Shown: in pieces, positions 1-7,653 of the stretch
Layout: every line of letters begins with the position of its first letter
Numbering within the stretch: the stretch's first letter is position 1
Source: Patescibacteria group bacterium
GTDB lineage: Bacteria; Patescibacteriota; Patescibacteriia; GCA-002772895
Reading direction: 5' to 3'
Assembly (NCBI GenBank): GCA_018895765.1
Contig: JAHINX010000019.1
Span: 1 to 45,410 of the forward strand
DNA length: 45,410 nucleotides
The notes under the pieces: model-generated
Database searches by the model: none
Told to the model about the DNA's origin: nothing
Seen by the model: only the letters and a program-made list of their open reading frames with translations
Program-made: the position numbers and the translations under genes

Positions 1-1
1 G

Positions 2-781
2 ATGTTTCCCGCGATTGGCGTTGGCTCGCTTCCTTTTCGTGGTGCCTGCAATCCAAACAATATTAATGAATTTGTTGATGAGTACAGAGGCGTGCGCACC
101 GTTTACATCCAATCCGCGTTTCGCTATGATTATCCTTTGGAAGCGGTTAAAAAGAGCATAAAATTTTTAAATAAAAAATTGCCTATTTTAGAGCCGGAGA
201 TATATTCAAAAAAAGAGATTGATATGATTCAAGAAATAAATGAATTAGCCAGCAAGCCATATCGTAAAACAGTAGAAGCTTTGGCGCCCTTTATCAATAA
301 ATTTTCTGAATTTGTTCCAAAAAGAAGGGAACGGCGTTTGCATGTCGGACTTTTTGGCTACGCACGCGCGATTGGGAATAAAAAATTGCCGCGAGCGATT
401 CCATTTACTGCGATTTTGTATTCTTTGGGTGTACCGCCGGAATTTATTGGAACCGGTCGCGCGATTAAAAAATTAAAAAAGGAGCAAGGTTTATTGGTGT
501 CAAAAGTTTATAAAAATCTAAAAAGAGACTTGGTGTATGCTGGAAGATTTTTAAACAGGCATAATTTAAATGAACTGAGCAAGTTGAGGGTTGCGTTTAG
601 AGATATAGAGGAGGATATAAAATATTTGGAGGAAGAGTTGGGTGTTGAATTGGGTCCGTGGTCAAATGAAGATATGATTTATCGCAATTTAACGGGCAAC
701 GTGCTGTTGAAATTAAAAGACGGCAAGGACATATCAGAATTAATTGTAGAAACGGGAAAGTATAGGCGAAGTTTGGGATAA
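2..781 (+). CDS. ppcA: Archaeal-type phosphoenolpyruvate carboxylase, 3' part
   Basis: This is the C-terminal 259 residues of an archaeal-type PEP carboxylase, which adds bicarbonate to PEP to make oxaloacetate. The gene is cut by the window edge, so the Met at base 2 is probably internal. Seen: a GVGSLPFRG motif followed by an EYRGVRTVYIQSAFRYDYP-like block, both hallmarks of the short archaeal PEPC family, and a conserved C-terminal stretch ending in ETGKYRRSLG. This family is unrelated in length to the roughly 900-residue bacterial enzyme. The next gene, 11 bp downstream, is an aspartate-type aminotransferase, so the pair could feed PEP carbon into aspartate (inference). The missing 5' part cannot be judged. 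Confidence 0.85.
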   Translation: MFPAIGVGSLPFRGACNPNNINEFVDEYRGVRTVYIQSAFRYDYPLEAVKKSIKFLNKKLPILEPEIYSKKEIDMIQEINELASKPYRKTVEALAPFINKFSEFVPKRRERRLHVGLFGYARAIGNKKLPRAIPFTAILYSLGVPPEFIGTGRAIKKLKKEQGLLVSKVYKNLKRDLVYAGRFLNRHNLNELSKLRVAFRDIEEDIKYLEEELGVELGPWSNEDMIYRNLTGNVLLKLKDGKDISELIVETGKYRRSLG

Positions 782-792
782 GTCATAAATCT

Positions 793-1947
793 ATGATTTC
801 AAAAAGAATTTTACAGTTGGAAGCTTCTTCAACAGCAGAAATTAATAAGCGCGTTTTGGAGTTGCGTCAGCAGGGCGCCAGTGTTATTTCGTTTGGAATT
901 GGGGAGCCGAATTTTAATGTGCCTCAAGAAGTAAAAGATGCTGTTAAAAAGGCAGTTGATGAAAATTTTTCAAAATATACGGCAGGTGACGGCACTCCGG
1001 AATTAAAAAAAGCAATTATAGAAAAATTGAAAACAGAAAATAATATTGAGTATGCGGAGAAGAATATAATCGCAAGCGCAGGCGCGAAGCAGTGTATATA
1101 TAACGCTTTTCAGGCTTTGTTAAATCCGGGCGATGAAGTTATTTTGTCAACGCCATATTGGGTGAGCTACCCGGCGCAAATAGGGTTGGCTGGCGGAGTT
1201 CCGGTTTATGCGGCGACAGGAAAGGATTTTGTTTTGCGCGCGGAATTTTTGGAGCCACTAATTAGCGAAAAAACGAAGGTTATTGTTTTAAATAGTCCAA
1301 ACAATCCAACCGGCGCTGTTATCCCAAAAGAAGATCTTTTAAAAATAGCCCGCCTTGCGATTGCGAAAAATATATTTATTATTTCCGATGAAGTTTATGA
1401 ATATTTTGTATATGGCGCGGAACATACGAGTATTGCTTCTTTGAGCGAAGAAATAAAAAATAGAACTTTAACAATAAACGCGCTATCAAAAAGTTTTGCA
1501 ATGACTGGCTGGCGATTGGGATATGCCGCCGGTCCGGAGGAGATTGTTGCCGGAATGAAAAAATTGCAGGAGCAAAGCACATCCAATCCTTGCGGGCTGG
1601 CGCAAAAGGCCGCCACCACCGCTTTAAATTTGGGAAAGAGCCGGGTAAAAGACGTTGTGGATGATTTTAAGGATAAAAGAGATTTTGTCTGCGGGTTTTT
1701 GGAGGCACTGGGGATTGATTTTGTTTTGCCAAGCGGTGCGTTTTATGTTTTTTTTGATGTATCAAAATATTTTAAAGGCGAAATTAATAGTTCTGTGGAT
1801 TTTTGCAAAAAATTATTGGAGCGGTCGGGGGTTGCGCTGATGCCCGGCGTTTCTTTTGGAGAAGATAACTATGTTCGGCTTTCTTATGCAGTAGATATAA
1901 AAGATTTGGAAGAAGGAATGAAAAGGATTAAAGACTATTTGGCGTAA
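793..1947 (+). CDS. PLP-dependent aminotransferase, aspartate aminotransferase family (class I gamma)
   Basis: A 384-residue fold-type I aminotransferase that probably moves an amino group between aspartate and 2-oxoglutarate in the cytoplasm. Seen: an N-terminal GIGEPNF substrate loop (about 35-41), NSPNNPTG (about 168-174), SDEVY (about 199-203), the PLP-lysine motif SKSFAMTGWRLGY with Lys233, and a C-terminal YVRLSYA segment carrying the expected carboxylate-binding Arg. The length is normal. It starts 11 bp after the PEP carboxylase stop, so co-transcription is likely and an oxaloacetate-to-aspartate role is favoured. Exact substrate specificity cannot be read from sequence; other class I gamma enzymes act on aromatic amino acids or alanine. 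Confidence 0.88.
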   Translation: MISKRILQLEASSTAEINKRVLELRQQGASVISFGIGEPNFNVPQEVKDAVKKAVDENFSKYTAGDGTPELKKAIIEKLKTENNIEYAEKNIIASAGAKQCIYNAFQALLNPGDEVILSTPYWVSYPAQIGLAGGVPVYAATGKDFVLRAEFLEPLISEKTKVIVLNSPNNPTGAVIPKEDLLKIARLAIAKNIFIISDEVYEYFVYGAEHTSIASLSEEIKNRTLTINALSKSFAMTGWRLGYAAGPEEIVAGMKKLQEQSTSNPCGLAQKAATTALNLGKSRVKDVVDDFKDKRDFVCGFLEALGIDFVLPSGAFYVFFDVSKYFKGEINSSVDFCKKLLERSGVALMPGVSFGEDNYVRLSYAVDIKDLEEGMKRIKDYLA

Positions 1948-1963
1948 GCGCATTGTTTAGAAG

Positions 1964-1994
1964 CTTATGAGTAAGGCTTTACTTTGCTCATAAG
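1964..1994. repeat. Inverted repeat downstream of the aminotransferase
   Basis: CTTATGAG (1964-1971) and CTCATAAG (1987-1994) are perfect 8-bp arms, and a small inner AGTAA/TTACT pairing is possible. There is no T-run, so it is a poor intrinsic terminator. It lies just before the promoter at 1999, so it could be an operator or a weak 3' end. Confidence 0.4.
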
Positions 1995-1998
1995 AAGA

Positions 1999-2009
1999 TG
2001 TGCTATAAT
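1999..2009 (+). promoter_or_regulatory. Extended -10 promoter for the small gene at 2061
   Basis: TGTGCTATAAT is a perfect -10 hexamer with an upstream TG. No good -35 is visible at 17 bp. It lies about 50 bp before the strong SD of the 2061 gene and belongs to the TRTGCTATAAT promoter set found elsewhere in the window. Confidence 0.6.
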
Positions 2010-2060
2010 TGACAAAAATTGGGAATGGTGGTAATTTTTATTTTAGGAAGGAGGTGAGAG

Positions 2061-2279
2061 ATGATTTGGTATTTGCTTTTTATCTTTTGCGGATTGGTTG
2101 TGGGGTTTTTTGTCGGACGCTGGCATATGGATAGAGAATTGGCTAAGATGATGAATGAAAGAATATTGATGATTACTAGAACCGCAGAAGATGCAATCTT
2201 GAAACAAAGGATAGAAAAGAATAAAGCAGAGGCTGACTTGCTTTTGTCAAAAGTAAATTTGGAGGAAAAAGATGACTGA
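2061..2279 (+). CDS. Small single-pass membrane protein, unknown function
   Basis: A 72-residue protein I do not recognise. Residues about 3-19 form one hydrophobic segment, followed by a charged helical tail rich in Lys and Glu, so it is probably anchored at the N-terminus with a cytoplasmic coiled-coil-like tail. The start is fixed by a near-perfect SD (AAGGAGGTGAG) just upstream. Its stop codon overlaps the start of the next tiny gene at 2272, so translation is likely coupled. It has its own promoter at 1999 and a terminator after the pair at 2449, making a two-gene transcription unit. Confidence 0.75.
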   Translation: MIWYLLFIFCGLVVGFFVGRWHMDRELAKMMNERILMITRTAEDAILKQRIEKNKAEADLLLSKVNLEEKDD

Positions 2280-2439
2280 TCACGAACGCTGTAGGCAAAT
2301 AAGTATGCTTGCTCTTATTGCTCAAGCCGCGCCATCAGAGTTTGACCGTACTAAAAAACAGATAGAAAGCGGAGAGCTGGGGCTTACCGATGAATATAAA
2401 AAACTAGCGTTAAAGCTCATTGAAACAAAAAAGAAATAA
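2272..2439 (+). CDS. Tiny soluble protein, unknown function (55 aa)
   Basis: A 55-residue reading frame beginning MTDHERCRQI and ending in a Lys-rich tail. It overlaps the 3' end of the 2061 gene by 8 bases. GGAGG at 2261-2265 sits 6 bases before the ATG, which supports real translation. No signal peptide or membrane segment is visible. A Rho-independent terminator follows 10 bases after the stop. I do not recognise the family. The overlap, SD and terminator argue for a real gene rather than chance. Confidence 0.65.
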   Translation: MTDHERCRQISMLALIAQAAPSEFDRTKKQIESGELGLTDEYKKLALKLIETKKK

Positions 2440-2448
2440 TAATATTTT

Positions 2449-2476
2449 AACAATGGCACTACCCATTGTTTTTTAT
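2449..2476 (+). terminator. Rho-independent terminator after the 2061-2272 pair
   Basis: AACAATGG (2449-2456) pairs with CCATTGTT (2463-2470) around a 6-nt loop and runs into a T-tract. Confidence 0.75.
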
Positions 2477-2491
2477 TATTGGGAATATAGG

Positions 2492-2519
2492 CAATGAACA
2501 TACCATAGTATGTTCATTG
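2492..2519. repeat. Perfect palindrome, 12-bp arms
   Basis: CAATGAACATAC (2492-2503) and GTATGTTCATTG (2508-2519) are exact reverse complements around a 4-base centre. There is no T-run. It could be an operator for a dimeric regulator or a repeat relic. Confidence 0.55.
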
Positions 2520-2650
2520 AAGTTGTGGATAAGTCGGGAACCGCTCATTTGCTCCGATTGGAAAGAGAGGGTAAAATAATAACAGCAATCCGCACTGATA
2601 TCCGCACGGATAGGTGTCGCGGATCGTCCGTCGGCTGACGGACTCCCGCG

Positions 2651-2677
2651 AGATTGCCACGCTTCACTCGCAATGAC
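2651..2677. repeat. Single unit of the GCAATGAC/GATTGCCACG dispersed repeat
   Basis: AGATTGCCACG (2651-2661) and CTCGCAATGAC (2667-2677) occur in the same order as in each half of the composite element at 23301-23438, here with only 5 bases between them. Confidence 0.6.
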
Positions 2678-2766
2678 CCTTCTTCGCCCTTCGGGCTTCA
2701 AAGGGCACGGCAGATTTTTATACATAATACTGGATCCTAAATCAAGTTCAGGATGACAAATAATAA

Positions 2767-2779
2767 GTCGCGAAGCGAC
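2767..2779 (+). repeat. GTCGC/GCGAC mini-hairpin upstream of dnaE
   Basis: GTCGC-GAA-GCGAC ends 32 bases before the dnaE ATG. Very similar mini-hairpins stand just before thrS (10805-10819) and rodA (34021-34036). Confidence 0.4.
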
Positions 2780-2811
2780 ACAAAGTTACCTTACTACTTA
2801 CTACTAATTTT

Positions 2812-5800
2812 ATGTTTTGCCACCTCCACACACATTCTCACTATTCATTATTAGACGGACTGCCGAAGATTCCGGATATTGTTAATCGCGCGAAAGAGCT
2901 CGGAATGACAGCGGTCGCCCTTACAGACCATGGAACAACCTATGGTCTTATTGAGTTTTATAAAGCCTGTAAAAAAGCGGATATAAAACCAATTTTGGGA
3001 GTAGAGGCATATGTGGCGAGAAGAGGACATACCGACAAAGAGCCTGGAGTAGATACTAAGCCATATCACCTTGTGCTTCTTGCAAAAAATAAAGAGGGTT
3101 ATGAAAATATATTACGCCTTACATCAATAGCTCATCTTGATGGTTTCTATTATAAGCCCCGGATAGATAAAGAACTTTTGAAAAAATACGGCAAGGGAAT
3201 AATCGGGCTTTCCGCCTGTTTGAACGGCGAAATAGCGCGTGCGGTGCTCTCGGACAATATGGAAACAGCCGAACGGGCACTTGCAGAGTATAAAGATATT
3301 TTTGGCGAAGGAAATTTTTATTTGGAAATACAGCCTCAAACCGCCACAAAAAATAATGATCAGTCGCTTGCTAACGCGCGTCTTATAGAGCTTGCCAAAA
3401 AGACCAATACGCCTCTTGTTGCCACCAAAGATGTACATTATATAAACTTTGAAGATAAAGAGGCGCAGGATGCCCTTTTATGTATTCAGACGGGTACTAC
3501 TTTAGATAACCCAGATCGATTGAGTATGATGGATATTGATTGCTCTTTTTCTACAGAAGGGGATATGCGAGAGTGGTTTCCCGATACGCCCGAAGCAATA
3601 GAGAATACGGAAAAAATTGCCGAAGCTTGTAATGTAGAACTAGAGCTTGGCGGAAATATTTTGCCAAAATTTAAAACGCCAAATGGAAAATCGGATGTGG
3701 ATTATTTGCGCGAGCTTTGCGAAGAAGGTGTTAAAAAAAGATATAAAGAGATAACGCCGGAGGTCCGCGAACGTTTGGAATGGGAGCTTGATACTATCAA
3801 TAAAATGGGATTTGCTTCCTACTTTTTGATAGTTGCGGATTTTGTAAAATATGCAAAAGGCGAGGGGATAGTTGTCGGTCCGGGCCGTGGAAGCGCGGCT
3901 GGTTCAATTGTTTCTTACGTCCTTAGAGTTACCGACCTTGACCCAATACATTACAAATTACTTTTTGAAAGATTTTTAAATCCGGACAGAATATCAATGC
4001 CTGATATTGATATGGATTTTGCTGACATCAAACGTCATAAAGTTATTGAATATGTTATGGAAAAGTATGGGCGGGACAAGGTGGCCGGTATTATAACATT
4101 TGGAACAATGATGGCGCGCGCGGCAGTACGCGATGTGGGCAGGGTAATGGGTTTGCCATACGGAGAAGTGGACCGGATTGCAAAAATGATTCCAACTCCT
4201 GTGCAGGGCAGACATACACCTCTTTCACAGCATGTTGAAGAAGTAAAAGAGCTCCGCGAGCTATATAATGATAATCCGGATATAAAACGCCTTTTGGATT
4301 TGTCTATAAAAATGGAAGGAACCGTCCGCCACGCCTCACAGCACGCTTGTGCTGTGGTAATTGCCGATAAACCGCTTATGGAATATACTGCAATTCAAAA
4401 GGCACAGGGCGGAGATGTAGAAAGCGTAACCCAATATTCAATGAAGCCGATTGAAGATGTTGGCTTGCTTAAAATGGACTTTTTGGGGCTATCTAATCTT
4501 TCCATTATTCAGGATACGATAGAGATTGTTGAAGCAGTGAGTAAAATTGAAACAGGTGAAGGAACAAAAATTGATATAGAAAAAATACCACTTAATGATA
4601 AAAAGACATTTAATATTTTATCGCGCGCAGAGACGACTGGTGTTTTTCAACTTGAATCCTCTGGAATGAAGCGATATATAAAAGAACTCCAGCCAACAGA
4701 CATAGAAGACATTATTGCTATGGTGGCGTTGTATCGTCCGGGACCGATGCAATTTATTGAGTCATTTATTAATAGAAAACATGGCAGAGAAAAAATAAAA
4801 TATATGCATCCTTCTATGGAGAATGCATTGAAAAATACTTATGGTATTCCTGTTTATCAGGAACAGGTTATGCAAATATCAAAAGATATGGCAGGATTTA
4901 CTGGCGGAGAAGCGGATACTTTGCGTAAGGCGATGGGAAAAAAGATTGCTGAGTTGATGGCGAAGATGCGCGCAAAGTTTATTGCCGGCGCAACGACACA
5001 GGGTATATCAAAACAAATAGCAATAGAAGTTTTTAAGACATTAGAAGATTTTGCCGCTTATGGATTTAATCGATGTTTGACGGGAGATACGGAAGTTGTT
5101 GACATTAAAACAGGTAAAAAAGCAACGATAGTAGAACTTTATAAAGACAATAAATTAGTAAAAAATATTTTAGCATTGGAAGAAGGAACATTAAAATTTA
5201 AAAAAGCTAAGATAGAAAAAGTTTTTAGCAATGGAATAAAAGCAGTTTATGAACTAACTACGAAATTAGGCAGAAAAATTAAAGCAACCGACAATCATCC
5301 GTTTTTTATGTTTGATGGGTGGGTATTGCTCAAAGATTTAAAGATTGGGGATAAAATTGCCGTCCCAAGAGAATTAAATTTAAAACTAAATAGATATGAA
5401 ATAGATGATAAGCATTTGATTTTATTAGGTTATTTGATCGCTGAAGGCAATTTATGTCATCCCCATACATTTTATTTTTATTCTTCTAGTAAGGAAGAAA
5501 TAGACGACTATGTAAGTAATTTGGAGAGATTTGATAACACAAGAGCAACTATTAATCATAAAAAAAAGACTGCATCTATCCACACTGCGCGCAAGATTCT
5601 AAATCAAAAATCAGAAGCGATTGAATGGATTAGAAAAATTGGCGTTATGAATAAAAGAGCAACTGAAAAAGAATTGCCTGACTTTGTGTATGAGTTAAAC
5701 GAAAGGCAGCTGTCTTTATTGATATCAAAAATATTTCAAGGTGATGGATGTATCACTGTAAAGCGGAAACATCCTGAAATTTATTATGCTACCTCGTCAA

Positions 5801-7653
5801 TAAAGTTATCAAAGCAAATACATCATTTATTGTTGCGTTTGAATATTGTAAGTTCTATAAAAAAGAAAAAATTTAAATATCGGGGTGGTATTAAAATTGG
5901 GTATACCCTTCATATAAATCGTTATAGCAATATTGAAACATTTATAACAAAGATCGGCTGTTATTTTGTGGGACAGAAAAAAAGAGCGATAAAGCACATT
6001 TTAAAGACGCATCCTATATTAAATGGAACGATAAAAGCTAACGCGGCAAGAGGCAGTCGCGATATCGTACCGATAGAAATCTTAAGCCTAATAAAAAAAG
6101 AAATACAAAATAAGGGATATGCCTTGCGATCTTTTGCTAGGAAATATAGAATAGCAGAACGATTATTATTTGCCGATAAAATTAAGAAAGGGTTTTTGCG
6201 TGAAACCTTGGGCAATATAGCCGATATTTTAAAATCCAAAGAAATCAAAAAATATGCTAAAAGCGATATTTATTGGGACGAGATAGCCAGCATAAAATAT
6301 ACCGGAGAAGAAAAAACTTACGATTTAACAGTTTCTAAGTATCATAATTTTGTAGCCAATGATATTGTTGTGCATAATTCGCATGCAGCTTGTTATGCTA
6401 TGATCGCTTATCGCACAGCATATCTAAAAGCCAATTGGCCAAATTGTTTTATGGCGGCTTTGATGAATAGTGATTATGGAAATCTTGACCGAATTACAAT
6501 AGAAGTGGAAGAGTGTAAATCTTTGGGATTAGAAGTTCTTCCGCCTGATATTAATGAGTCATATTCAAAATTTTCTGTTGTGCCAAAAACAAATAAAATC
6601 CGTTTCGGTCTTTTGGCTATTAAAAATGTCGGAAGCGATATTGCGGATGCGATAATTAAAGAGCGCAAGGAAAATGGAAAGTTTGAATCATCGGAGGACT
6701 TTTTGGAACGTATTAATCATAAAAATTTGAATAAAAAATCTTTGGATGCGCTTGTGAAGTGCGGGGCAATGGATGCATTGGGCGCGAGGGCGGAGATGCT
6801 TCATAATATGCAGAAGATGCTGGATTTTAACAGAGAAATCCGTGCAGCAGCAGAAAAAACAACTGCCTGCCTTTTTGGCGGAGATGTGCTTTCCAAGCCG
6901 ACTTTGCAGATGGAACCGGCTGAACCGATAGAGAAAAAAGAAATTTTGGCTTGGGAAAAAGAGCTTCTCGGGCTTTATGTGAGCGCTCATCCGTTTTTGG
7001 ATATAAAGCCGTTAATAGCAGATTTAATTAAAAATATTGATGAGCTAAAAGAAATGAAAGACGGAAACTGGGTAAATGTTGCCGGCGTGATAACAAAAAT
7101 CCATAGCATTAGAACAAAAAAGAACGAACCGATGTGTTTTGTAACTATAGAAGATGGAATGTCTTCATTTGAGATCGTTGTTTTCCCTGGGGTGCTGGAA
7201 GGAACCCGTGAATTATGGCAAGAAGATAGTATTGTAATTGTCGGCGGGCGTCTTTCTTTTAAAGATGGGGAAATAAAAGTGCTGGCAAATAAGGTAGAGG
7301 TTGTGAGTGTTGATAATATGGAAAAAATAAAATCCGATTTTACATCGGTAAAATCGGATAAATCCCAAATCCCAAATCCCAAATCCCAACAAAACTCCAG
7401 CCCTCAAGTTCAAGATTCCGAAACTATTAGCGTCCCGACTCCCAATAGTGTGAAGGAATTTTTTAATGGTAATATTGCGCTAAAAGATGACGGATTATAT
7501 ATTTCTTTGCCAAAAACAATGAAGAAAGCGCAAGTGGAACATATAAAATTATTATTACAAAAACACCCGGGAGATACCCAAGTGTTTTTGGCTTTGCCGG
7601 ATAAGCCGGCAATTAAAACTAGTTTTAAGGTTGACGCGGAAAAATTTATTTAA
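2812..7653 (+). CDS. dnaE: DNA polymerase III alpha subunit with an in-frame intein
   Basis: The replicative polymerase catalytic subunit, 1613 codons as encoded and 1178 residues after removal of a 435-residue intein (codons 755-1189), which is the usual DnaE length. Seen: an N-terminal PHP domain (HLHTHSHYS at about 3-11), the catalytic PDIDMDF motif with Asp398 and Asp400, a YQEQVM fingers segment, the YGFN/SHAACYA motif interrupted by the intein, and an OB-fold near the C-terminus (WVNVAGVITKI). The linker after the OB-fold (nt about 7334-7449) is built from three repeat elements read in frame: a 24-nt palindrome, an AAATCCC tandem repeat and a 27-nt palindromic element. No clear SD is visible. 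Its 3' end overlaps the convergent gene at 7646 by 8 bases. Confidence 0.97.
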   Translation: MFCHLHTHSHYSLLDGLPKIPDIVNRAKELGMTAVALTDHGTTYGLIEFYKACKKADIKPILGVEAYVARRGHTDKEPGVDTKPYHLVLLAKNKEGYENILRLTSIAHLDGFYYKPRIDKELLKKYGKGIIGLSACLNGEIARAVLSDNMETAERALAEYKDIFGEGNFYLEIQPQTATKNNDQSLANARLIELAKKTNTPLVATKDVHYINFEDKEAQDALLCIQTGTTLDNPDRLSMMDIDCSFSTEGDMREWFPDTPEAIENTEKIAEACNVELELGGNILPKFKTPNGKSDVDYLRELCEEGVKKRYKEITPEVRERLEWELDTINKMGFASYFLIVADFVKYAKGEGIVVGPGRGSAAGSIVSYVLRVTDLDPIHYKLLFERFLNPDRISMPDIDMDFADIKRHKVIEYVMEKYGRDKVAGIITFGTMMARAAVRDVGRVMGLPYGEVDRIAKMIPTPVQGRHTPLSQHVEEVKELRELYNDNPDIKRLLDLSIKMEGTVRHASQHACAVVIADKPLMEYTAIQKAQGGDVESVTQYSMKPIEDVGLLKMDFLGLSNLSIIQDTIEIVEAVSKIETGEGTKIDIEKIPLNDKKTFNILSRAETTGVFQLESSGMKRYIKELQPTDIEDIIAMVALYRPGPMQFIESFINRKHGREKIKYMHPSMENALKNTYGIPVYQEQVMQISKDMAGFTGGEADTLRKAMGKKIAELMAKMRAKFIAGATTQGISKQIAIEVFKTLEDFAAYGFNRCLTGDTEVVDIKTGKKATIVELYKDNKLVKNILALEEGTLKFKKAKIEKVFSNGIKAVYELTTKLGRKIKATDNHPFFMFDGWVLLKDLKIGDKIAVPRELNLKLNRYEIDDKHLILLGYLIAEGNLCHPHTFYFYSSSKEEIDDYVSNLERFDNTRATINHKKKTASIHTARKILNQKSEAIEWIRKIGVMNKRATEKELPDFVYELNERQLSLLISKIFQGDGCITVKRKHPEIYYATSSIKLSKQIHHLLLRLNIVSSIKKKKFKYRGGIKIGYTLHINRYSNIETFITKIGCYFVGQKKRAIKHILKTHPILNGTIKANAARGSRDIVPIEILSLIKKEIQNKGYALRSFARKYRIAERLLFADKIKKGFLRETLGNIADILKSKEIKKYAKSDIYWDEIASIKYTGEEKTYDLTVSKYHNFVANDIVVHNSHAACYAMIAYRTAYLKANWPNCFMAALMNSDYGNLDRITIEVEECKSLGLEVLPPDINESYSKFSVVPKTNKIRFGLLAIKNVGSDIADAIIKERKENGKFESSEDFLERINHKNLNKKSLDALVKCGAMDALGARAEMLHNMQKMLDFNREIRAAAEKTTACLFGGDVLSKPTLQMEPAEPIEKKEILAWEKELLGLYVSAHPFLDIKPLIADLIKNIDELKEMKDGNWVNVAGVITKIHSIRTKKNEPMCFVTIEDGMSSFEIVVFPGVLEGTRELWQEDSIVIVGGRLSFKDGEIKVLANKVEVVSVDNMEKIKSDFTSVKSDKSQIPNPKSQQNSSPQVQDSETISVPTPNSVKEFFNGNIALKDDGLYISLPKTMKKAQVEHIKLLLQKHPGDTQVFLALPDKPAIKTSFKVDAEKFI
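5074..6378 (+). other. DnaE intein with LAGLIDADG homing endonuclease
   Basis: A 435-residue intein splits the conserved YGFNR/SHAACYA segment of DnaE. It begins CLTGDTEV (block A; Cys1), has an NHPFFMFDGW block-B-like region, and ends YHNFVANDIVVHN with Ser as the +1 extein residue, all standard splicing residues. Two LAGLIDADG-type motifs are visible (GYLIAEGNL near codon 873 and SKIFQGDGCI near codon 972), so the homing endonuclease looks intact. The joined exteins read through the motif without gap. The reading frame is undamaged, so splicing is expected but not proven. Confidence 0.93.
7334..7390 (+). repeat. Palindrome plus tandem repeat inside dnaE
   Basis: CCGATTTTAC (7334-7343) and GTAAAATCGG (7348-7357) are perfect 10-bp arms around a 4-nt loop. 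Right after them comes a tandem AAATCCC run to about 7390. Both are translated in the dnaE linker (SVKSDKSQIPNPKSQQ). CCCAAATCCCAA also occurs in the gap-pgk spacer at about 44890. Confidence 0.65.
7423..7449 (+). repeat. 27-nt palindromic element inside dnaE
   Basis: It begins ACTATT and ends AATAGT, with an inner TCCCGACT block shared with the 27-nt element at 37612-37638 in prmC. It is translated as TISVPTPNS. The inner 3 bp of the stem are mismatched. Confidence 0.55.

Larger units (their letters stand above)
2477..2811. other. 335-bp gene-free stretch made of repeat fragments
   Basis: No convincing gene is present. In order it holds: a perfect 12-bp-arm palindrome (2492-2519); a DnaA-box-like 10-mer (2523-2532); GC-richer hairpin fragments around 2580-2650; one unit of the dispersed AGATTGCCACG...CTCGCAATGAC repeat (2651-2677); a CTTCGCCCTTCGGGC-type hairpin near 2672-2690; a fragment resembling another dispersed repeat near 2730-2758; a GTCGC/GCGAC mini-hairpin (2767-2779); and a TTACTACTTACTAC tandem repeat near 2790. 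It looks like a sink for small mobile or repeat sequences upstream of dnaE. Confidence 0.6.

Noticed and set aside
1379..1619. Minus-strand ORFs of 67 and 74 codons inside the aminotransferase gene
   Set aside because: They lie wholly within a confident gene, have no SD and no recognisable content.
5961..6248. Minus-strand ORF inside the dnaE intein
   Set aside because: A shadow of the intein frame with no start signal; the intein reading frame is well supported.
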